Made by a program: the position numbers and the translations under genes. Source: Mangifera indica (Eukaryota; Streptophyta; Magnoliopsida; Sapindales; Anacardiaceae). Taken from it: a stretch of 64,000 nt of DNA. The first letter of the stretch is position 1. Every line of letters begins with the position of its first letter. The DNA is taken from contig NC_058140.1 of the NCBI RefSeq assembly GCF_011075055.1, positions 10,102,988 through 10,166,987 on the forward strand. The letters are read 5' to 3'. The notes below the pieces were generated by a model. That model saw only the letters and a list, made by a program, of their open reading frames with translations, ran no database searches and was not told where the DNA came from. Shown in pieces: positions 57,707 through 64,000 of this stretch.

Positions 57707-58990
57707 ATGAAGGATGACGAACCCACGAATCGAGATAATGTCTCACAGTCAGATATTATTCTATCTGAGTTAACTACCAAAATGACTGATGCACTCGCCA
57801 AAGTGCAGACCCCGACTTTAACCACTGAACCTGCTGCGGCTCCAATTAGTGTCAAGCTAGACAGCTCTAACTATGCCCTTTGGTCCCAAGTTGTTGAGCT
57901 ATATATTTCAGGAAAAAGACAAGATTGGCTATATTAATGGGGATATTCCCCAACCTCCTCAGACTGATCCATCCTTTCGGAAATGGCGTACTGACAATGC
58001 CATTGTCAAAGGGTGGTTGATTAACTCCTTAGACCCATCATTGATTGGAAATTTTATTCGCTTTCCCACAGCAAAATCAGTTTGGGATTCTATTGCTACC
58101 ACCTATTTTGATGGTAGTGATACATCTCAAGTATATGAACTCAGACGTCGTGTGACGTAACTAAAGCAAGCTGGTGGTTCCCTGGAGACATACTATAATA
58201 ACCTTCAGGGGTTATGACGTGAAATAGACTTTCGAAGACCAAATCCAATGGAGTGTGTTGTGGATATTCAACACTATAATGCTCTACTGCAGGAAGAAAG
58301 AGTATATGTCTTCTTGGATGGGCTTGATGACAGATTGGATAACATCCGTGGAGATGTACTGCAGATGCGTCCCTTTCCTACTGTTGAATAGGCTTATACA
58401 CATGTTCGTAGAGAAGCCATCAGACAAACTGTAATGGCCAATGGTAATGTCGATAATACTTCAGGAGCAGTTCTTACCACAAAAAGTCTTAAACAAGGAT
58501 CCTCCGAATTTCTTACCTTGAGTAGTGGAAAATCACACTCCTCTTCCAAATCTCGCCCATCTGATGGAACCAAGTGCACTTACTGTGGGATCACCAAACA
58601 CACTCGGGAAAATTGCTTCAAGCTTCATGGGTATCCTGATTGGTGGCATGAACTTCAAGCTAAAAAGCATCGTGATGGAGGCATGGCAAAAGTGGCCACT
58701 GGTATAACTGAAAGCACGGGTACAGCAGCTGCGGTCACTATAGAACCTCATTTATCTCTCATACCAACAGGTGTTGTTTCTCAAGAAGCAACTACCATTC
58801 CAGGTAATGCCCTACATAGTACTCACCCAAATGTTGATAACGATATGTGGTTGCTTGACTCTGGAGCTAGCGACCACATGACCTTTACTGCCACAGATTT
58901 CACTCAAACCACTTTACCTCGACGCACTAGCATCGCCAATGCCAATGGTGTGATCTCTCCAGTTACAGGAGCTGGCACAGTGACCTTATC
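57707..58990 (+). pseudogene. Copia-C gag and protease
   Basis: Starts at ATG 57707 (MKDDEPTNRDNVSQS). The gag domain opens PISVKLDSSNYALWSQVVELYISG. An extra A in an A-run near 57912 shifts the frame, which continues at 57916-58160 (FRKWRTDNAIVKGWLINSLDPSLI...SVWDSIATTYFDGSDTSQVYELRRRV). Stops at about 58158, 58216 and 58389 look like C-to-T or G-to-A changes. The zinc knuckle CTYCGITKHTRENC is intact near 58578, and the protease active site WLLDSGASDHMT is at about 58850. The frame stops at 58995, exactly at the edge of the inverted block. Confidence 0.9.
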
Positions 58991-58995
58991 TCCTT

Positions 58996-59091
58996 GACAA
59001 AAATTGGGGTAAATTAGCACTGCACAATTTAGATCAGTAGTAATCTGGCTAACAGATAGCAGTTTATGTGTAAGAGAGGGAACAAGTAGGG
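58996..59091 (-). other. Inverted 96-bp block inside Copia-C pol
   Basis: Between protease and GAG-pre-integrase the plus strand is nonsense, but the minus strand from about 59090 down to 58998 reads LLVPSLTHKLLSVSQ, then ITTDLNCAVLIYPNFC. That is the conserved copia segment expected at this place on the plus strand. The plus frame picks up again right after the block (YYVDEEKEIIGRG near 59092). A few bases at the left edge appear lost. Confidence 0.9.
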
Positions 59092-59154
59092 TATTATGTA
59101 GATGAAGAGAAGGAGATCATTGGGCGTGGTACTAAGAGAGGGGGACTCTATTAT

Positions 59155-60447
59155 ATGGAGGATTTCAGTATTGGTAGAGCAAATTATGTGCATCTCCTCA
59201 CTGGTAATAAAGAACAGCAGATTTTACTTTGGCATCGTCGATTGGGACACCCATCTTTTAGCTACATGAAATATTTATTTCCAGAATTATTCTCAAATCT
59301 CCAGACTTTTGACTTTACATGTGAAACTTGTATTTTGGCTAAAAGCCATCGGGTTTCCTACCCAGTGAGTTTGAATAAAAGTAAAGTTCCTTTTGCCTTG
59401 ATACATTCTGATGTGTGGGGTCCTTCCCCAGTGCCTAATGTGTCTGGTATACGCTGGTTTGTGACATTTGTGGATGACTGTACTCGTATGACAAGGCTAT
59501 ATTTGCTCAAAAATAAAGTTGAAGTGCTGCATGTATTTAAGTCCTTTCATGTTATGATTCAGACTCAATTCTCTAGAAAAATTCAGGTTCTGAGATCGGA
59601 TAATGGTGGGGAATATGTTAATCACAACTTCCAAGCATACTTCCAAGAATGTGGTATTATTCATGAGACTTCGTGTCCACAAACTCCTCAACAAAATGGA
59701 GTTGCTGAGCGGAAGAATAGACACATCCTTAAGACCACAAGGGCACTTTTGCTCGGAGCTCACGTGCCTAAACAACACTGGGCTGCTGCTGTTGCTACGG
59801 CTGTTCATCTTTTAAACCGTATGCCCTCTAAAGCCTTAGATTTTAAGACTCCTCTACAGGCTCTCTCTCAATTTACTCCTTTGTCGAATAGATTAATGCT
59901 TCCACCTAAGGTGTTCGGGTGTGTAGCATATGTTCATCTTCACAAAAATCAAAGAACCAAACTTGATCCCTGTGCACATCGGTGTCTGTTTTTGGGATAT
60001 GCTACCCATCAAAAGGGCTACCGATGCTTTGATCCTACCACACAACGAACCTATATAACTATGGACGTCACTTTTATGGAATCAGAACATTTCTATTCAC
60101 CCAATTCTGTTCTTCAAGGGGAGACACAAGATGAAGCATTGAATTGGCTGAAATGGGATTGGGCAAACTCCATGGACTCTAGTTCTAATGAGACACATGG
60201 TAATGTAAATAATGAGACACATGGTAATGTAAGCACAATGTCAAGCGATGGAGATAAAGGTACTCCAAGAGATGAAGCTGTAGGTATTCCCAGAATTGAA
60301 AATACAACACCTGGAATGGAAACAGAACAACCAGAAACAGAACAATCAGAAGCAGAATTTGAAGCACCTCGCTCTCCCCTCTCTGCAGTACCTACAGACC
60401 CAACTCCTGAGAATGTTCCTGTGGTAAGTTCCAATATTACTCCTTAA
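59155..60447 (+). CDS. Copia-C integrase (pol, first part)
   Basis: A 430-codon open stretch. The zinc finger is His27, His32, Cys56, Cys59 (WHRRLGH ... CETC). The catalytic core is intact: Asp86 (IHSDVWGP), Asp149 (RSDNGGEY) and Glu185 (QNGVAERKN), with the D-D-35-E spacing. The C-terminal part has VFGCVAYVHLHKNQRTKLDP and GYATHQKGYRCFDP, then a Glu/Thr-rich tail with a repeated ETHGNVN unit (60191-60230). The true frame extends upstream through YYVDEEKEIIGRGTKRGG to the inverted block. A TAA at 60445 ends it, in the same frame as the reverse transcriptase that follows. It would be expressed only as part of a polyprotein. Confidence 0.88.
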   Translation: MEDFSIGRANYVHLLTGNKEQQILLWHRRLGHPSFSYMKYLFPELFSNLQTFDFTCETCILAKSHRVSYPVSLNKSKVPFALIHSDVWGPSPVPNVSGIRWFVTFVDDCTRMTRLYLLKNKVEVLHVFKSFHVMIQTQFSRKIQVLRSDNGGEYVNHNFQAYFQECGIIHETSCPQTPQQNGVAERKNRHILKTTRALLLGAHVPKQHWAAAVATAVHLLNRMPSKALDFKTPLQALSQFTPLSNRLMLPPKVFGCVAYVHLHKNQRTKLDPCAHRCLFLGYATHQKGYRCFDPTTQRTYITMDVTFMESEHFYSPNSVLQGETQDEALNWLKWDWANSMDSSSNETHGNVNNETHGNVSTMSSDGDKGTPRDEAVGIPRIENTTPGMETEQPETEQSEAEFEAPRSPLSAVPTDPTPENVPVVSSNITP

Positions 60448-60531
60448 AATGATAACCTGGATATTTCTTCTAGTTATAACTTACCTTTCAGGTGTAACCG
60501 AGGCAAACCACCAAACAAATACTCCCCTGAG

Positions 60532-62172
60532 GTGGAGAAGAAAAGGTCAAGATATCCAATTGCAAACTATGTGTCCATAAAGAACCTGTCTGGGCCTCTT
60601 AGGAACTTTATCCGCGAAGTATCCTCCCATCATATTCCCACTAGTATTGACGAAGCCTTAATGGATCCAAAGTGGACTCAAGCAATAGAGGAGGAAATGG
60701 AAGCATTGCTAAAAAATAAGACATGGACTTTAGTTCCACTACCAGAAGGAGCAAAAAAAGTAGGATGCAAATGGGTATTTTCTATCAAATACAAGGCCGA
60801 CGGAACTGTTGAACGGTATAAAGCTAGACTGGTAGCTAAGGGATACACGCAAACTTATGGAGTAGATTATCAGGAGACATTCTCACCAGTGGCCAAACTT
60901 AACACAGTCAGAGTTTTATTGTCACTTGCGGCAAACTTAGATTGGCCATTACATCAATTTGATGTAAAAAATGCCTTTCTCAATGGCAATCTAGAGGAAG
61001 AGGTATACATGGAGGTTCCACCAGGTTATTCGATCTCCTCAAAACCACAAATGGTGTGTAAATTGCAGCGAGCTCTTTATGGATTAAAACAATCCCCTAG
61101 AGCATGGTTTGGAAGATTTAGTTTGGCAATGAAGAAGTATGGCTTCCACCAAAGTAACTCGGACCATACTCTTTTTCTGAAGCATCGAATGGGCAAGACA
61201 ACAGCATTGATAGTATATGTCGACGATATGATAATTACAGGGGATGATACAGAAGAAATATCTCAGCTTCAAAAGAAGTTAACAGCTGAATTTGAGATGA
61301 AAAACTTAGGGGGATTGAAATATTTCCTGGGAATAGAGGTGGCTAGGTCTAATCGGGGCATATTCCTCTCACAACGGAAATATATTTTAGACTTACTATC
61401 TGAAGTGGGAATGCTAGAATGTAAGCCTGCGGACACTCCGATGATACAAAATCACAAACTAGAGGAATATTCAGACCAAGTACCAACAGGTAAGAGAAGA
61501 TATCAGAGGCTAATTGGCAAGCTAATTTATCTTTCCCATACTCGACCTGACATTGCTTATGCTGTGAGCGTAGTTAGTCAGTTTATGCACTCCCCAAGTG
61601 AGGACCATATGGATGCTGTAATTCGCATATTGCGCTACTTGAAGGGCACTCCTGGGAAGGGCATTATGTTTTCAAAGAACCATCATTTGAAGATTGAAGG
61701 TTACACAGATGCAGATTGGGCAGGGAATCTCTCGGATAGAAGGTCTACCTCTGGTTATTTCACATTTGTTGGTGGAAATCTGGTTACATGGAGAAGTAAA
61801 AAACAGAAAGTGGTAGCACTCTCTAGTGCCGAGGCAGAGTTTCACGGAATGGCCAAGGGACTATGTGAGCTTCTTTGGCTCAAGCTGCTGCTAACAGAGA
61901 TTGGTTTTGCACCTACTTCAGAGATGAATCTTTTCTGTGATAATAAGGCTGCCATTGACATCTCTCATAACCCAGTTCAACACGACAGAACTAAGCATGT
62001 AGAAGTAGACAGACACTTTATCAAGGAGAATCTAGAAGCCAAGATCATCAAATTTATATTTGTAAAGTCCGAAGACCAGCTAGCAGACATCCTTACCAAG
62101 GCTATCTCAAACAAGGATTTTCACAACTCACTTGACAAGTTGTGCATTAGAGATCTGTATGCATCAACTTGA
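60532..62172 (+). CDS. Copia-C reverse transcriptase and RNase H (pol, second part)
   Basis: A 546-codon open stretch in the same frame as the integrase; the start given is only where the conserved part begins, since the natural product is a polyprotein. Reverse transcriptase: WTQAIEEEMEALLKNKTW, CKWVFSIKYKADGTVERYKARLVAKGYTQ, HQFDVKNAFLNGNLEEEVYM, YGLKQSPRAW, catalytic YVDD at residues 229-232, FLGIEVARS. RNase H: TDADWAG from residue 392, SSAEAEFHG, LFCDNKAAI, with ADILTKA near the end. All expected catalytic acids are present. The stop TGA at 62170 overlaps the start of the purine tract. Confidence 0.92.
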   Translation: MEKKRSRYPIANYVSIKNLSGPLRNFIREVSSHHIPTSIDEALMDPKWTQAIEEEMEALLKNKTWTLVPLPEGAKKVGCKWVFSIKYKADGTVERYKARLVAKGYTQTYGVDYQETFSPVAKLNTVRVLLSLAANLDWPLHQFDVKNAFLNGNLEEEVYMEVPPGYSISSKPQMVCKLQRALYGLKQSPRAWFGRFSLAMKKYGFHQSNSDHTLFLKHRMGKTTALIVYVDDMIITGDDTEEISQLQKKLTAEFEMKNLGGLKYFLGIEVARSNRGIFLSQRKYILDLLSEVGMLECKPADTPMIQNHKLEEYSDQVPTGKRRYQRLIGKLIYLSHTRPDIAYAVSVVSQFMHSPSEDHMDAVIRILRYLKGTPGKGIMFSKNHHLKIEGYTDADWAGNLSDRRSTSGYFTFVGGNLVTWRSKKQKVVALSSAEAEFHGMAKGLCELLWLKLLLTEIGFAPTSEMNLFCDNKAAIDISHNPVQHDRTKHVEVDRHFIKENLEAKIIKFIFVKSEDQLADILTKAISNKDFHNSLDKLCIRDLYAST

Positions 62173-62179
62173 GGGGGTG
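62171..62179 (+). other. Polypurine tract of Copia-C
   Basis: GAGGGGGTG directly before the 3' LTR. Confidence 0.9.
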
Positions 62180-62385
62180 TGTTGGCGTGAGTTGTCATCA
62201 AGAGAGAAATCAGGGGAGATTGGAGGCTATTTTAGAATGAACCTTAAATAAGAGATTTTTTTTCCTATAGTTGCCTGTAATTATAGCCATGAAATCTGTA
62301 TAACCAAGAATAGCGTTATGACTTCTTATATAATCATTGTACTGTATCATTGAAAAGTAAATAGAAAAAAAATGATATTCTGACA
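62180..62385 (+). repeat. 3' LTR of Copia-C
   Basis: 206 bp, followed by the target duplication ATTTC. Confidence 0.95.
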
Positions 62386-62390
62386 ATTTC

Positions 62391-63127
62391 TAAGTTAGAT
62401 CCTAATCGGTGCCACACAAGTTAAAATCATCTCTTTCATTTTATTACTCGAAACCTGGATTCTGTCATCAATGTAATTGATAAACTTAATTCAACTTTCC
62501 CAAAAAGGATTTCGCCGGCCTTGACTATTGCATTTTGTGTACAAAATATTCGTCAGAGGTTTTGGTTTGGTTTTTTTTTTAATAGTTTATCTTTTTATTA
62601 AGTAAAAATATTCATTTCTCTTATTTCTAAGTAAAAATGTCTATTTTAAAACAAAAATGTCTTAATTTTTTTTTTAAACTATAAATTTTAATTTTATCTA
62701 TTTAATTTAATTTCCCTAATTTTGGCCATTTAATAATTTCCCTAATTTTTAAAACTATTGTATGTTTAAAATTGCCAATTTTTCATGTCCTTCCAATTTG
62801 AAATAAAAATATTTCAAATTTTCTTTTAAAAAAAGTTTTCAATTTGATATCATGATCAAATAATTTCCATTTTATTTCTTTCTCTCTCTAAATTTTTTTT
62901 ACTATCTCTTGTAGAGCTAACAATTTTTAATACATCCTATTAATCTAATATAATACGATACAAAAAATATCGAGTTAGAGTTAAGTTTTTTATACGAAAT
63001 TTATTTCAGATCAATCCGATATGATTCGAAATTAAATTAGATAGTGTTAAAGTTTTTATGAAAGTAACTTGATATGACTCAAATTGATATGAAAATTTTG
63101 AAAAAAATATTATTTTAATAGAATGTA
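62391..63127. other. AT-rich DNA absent from the left copy of the duplication
   Basis: No gene recognised. In the left copy CAGTGCCA (1211) runs straight into the AT-rich tail, so this stretch is either an insertion here or a deletion there. Confidence 0.5.
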
Positions 63128-63420
63128 TACAGTTTTATCTTTATATAATTATAATTACTCATTTTATTGTTTATTTTTATTTAAATATTTTATTTTATTA
63201 TTAAGTAATAAGAATTTCATTTGATTAGTCAGATTATAGACGTGTTTTTTAAAAATCTTACTTATATCATAATTATATATTGTATCTTTATAGTAAGAAT
63301 TTAAAATTTTTATATATTACACATAGTTGTATCTTTATTTAATTATAATTACTCATATTATTTTTTATTTTTGTGTAAATATTTTATTTTATTATTAATT
63401 GGTAAGAATTTGATTTGGAT
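63128..63420. repeat. Local tandem duplication, about 208-bp period
   Basis: AGTTTTATCTTTATATAATTATAATTACTCA at 63130 recurs as AGTTGTATCTTTATTTAATT... at 63335, followed in both by ATTTTATTTTATTATTAA.T and an AGTCAGATTAT / AGTTAGATTAT word. Confidence 0.7.
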
Positions 63421-63775
63421 AGTTAGATTATTAATGTGTTTTAAAAATCTTTATATGTAAATTTTTAGACCATTTGTCAATAAAGCAAAATGTTATATTA
63501 TGTGTTTTTTAACAATAGGTTGGAGTAATTTGGTAAAGAAATTAAAACAATAAAAACATTTTGAAGAGTAAAAACAATAGATAATTTTAGATCAAATTGG
63601 GTCGGGTCAAGTTAACTCAAATATTAAAAGGTTGCATTAAGTTTAAAAATTTTGATACGATTTTAAATCCAAATCAAGTTAGAGTTGAAGGTTTTTAACG
63701 TGAAACTCAAATTGATATGATACAAAACAATTCGATGATATGAATTGTCAAGTCTGACCTTTAGTTTACTAACAT
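63331..63775. repeat. Right copy of the duplicated block, second half
   Basis: Corresponds to 1219-1655, from CATAGTTGTATCTTTATTTA to TTTACTAACATT. Shared landmarks include CATTTGTCAATAA (63471; 1367), AGTAAAAACAATAGATAATTT (63568; 1464) and GGTCGGGTCA (about 63600; 1496). Confidence 0.8.
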
Positions 63776-64000
63776 TTTTTAATTTAAATTTTATGCATGG
63801 TAAGTTATTTATTTAATAATGCTAAAGTCTAAAGTTGGATTAATTTAGTTCACCAAAATGGAAAAGGATCACAACATGAGTTGCCAAGTCCAACTTAGAC
63901 AGTCAAATGATGAATAAGTGCCTCACTATATATATTTTGAAATTCAAATAAAAAAATAAAACTAAACATTAAGTAACAGTAACACAAAAAAAGTAACTTA

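Larger units (their letters stand above)
57422..62385 (+). mobile_element. Copia-C, young full-length copia element
   Basis: 206-bp LTRs at 57422-57627 and 62180-62385 (TGTTGGCG...TTCTGACA) differ at three positions by direct comparison. Perfect target duplication ATTTC (57417-57421, 62386-62390). Primer site TGGTATCAGAGCC starts at 57628 and the purine tract GAGGGGGTG ends at 62179. The order is gag, protease, integrase, reverse transcriptase, RNase H. Reverse transcriptase/RNase H is intact and integrase nearly so. Gag has a frameshift and stops, and a block after the protease is inverted, so this copy needed helper proteins to move or was broken after insertion. Confidence 0.96.

Noticed and set aside
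60114..60434. Antisense frames with Ser/Val- or Leu-rich repeats
   Set aside because: Shadows of the low-complexity tail of the Copia-C integrase frame.
60445..60447. Programmed stop read-through between integrase and RT
   Set aside because: Copia pol is normally one frame, and this copy has several other clear mutations, so a simple nonsense change is more likely.
1..64000. tRNA, rRNA or other structural RNA genes
   Set aside because: No cloverleaf with A and B boxes and no rRNA segment was recognised on reading; the many TGGTATCAGAGC matches are primer-binding sites, not tRNA genes.

Overview
The window is nuclear DNA of a flowering plant, most likely a eudicot. It is AT-rich, packed with LTR retrotransposons primed by initiator tRNA-Met, and carries MITE-like elements and (TA)n microsatellites. 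Only one convincing host gene is present: an intact, intronless 589-codon receptor-like kinase at 13078-14847. Its ectodomain is a PR-1/CAP domain instead of the lectin domain its kinase type usually carries. PR-1 receptor kinases of this build have been reported in cacao; the sequence alone does not fix the species.

Layout. 1-2195 is AT-rich intergenic DNA whose 785-1655 part is duplicated at the right end of the window. 2195-11706 is a decayed Ty3/gypsy chromovirus (pol, LTR, gag, plus strand), split by a tandem TRIM array (4734-5910, TSD GTGTC) and by a roughly 4.9-kb non-coding LTR element (about 6283-11138). 11707-12190 is a scrap of copia pol on the minus strand. 13078-14847 is the PR-1 receptor kinase. 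15970-23130 is a minus-strand chromodomain gypsy element of Tekay/Del type with LTRs of about 2.4 kb; its 5' LTR is truncated. 23131 to about 25990 is the 5' half of a minus-strand copia element. 26717-32852 is a complete but dead copia element (Copia-A). 34656-35439 is a MITE.

35667-52335 is a nested stack. Copia-B (minus strand, TSD TTCAT) contains Gypsy-A (37220-43175, plus strand, TSD ATTTT) in its reverse transcriptase region and Gypsy-B (46040-51986, minus strand, TSD GTAAC/ATAAC) in its 5' LTR. Gypsy-B in turn contains a solo LTR (49421-49648, TSD GCAAG) of the Copia-C family. 53500-57000 holds MITEs and a copia RNase H remnant. 57422-62385 is Copia-C (plus strand, TSD ATTTC). Its 206-bp LTRs differ at only three positions, so it is the youngest full-length element here; it nevertheless carries a frameshift, stops and a roughly 96-bp internal inversion.

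The retroelement genes encode the usual gag, protease, integrase, reverse transcriptase and RNase H, and nearly all are broken. Order of events inferred from nesting: Copia-B inserted first, then Gypsy-A and Gypsy-B, then a Copia-C-family element that collapsed to a solo LTR. The receptor kinase stands alone with about 600 bp of unique-looking upstream DNA and shows no sign of decay.
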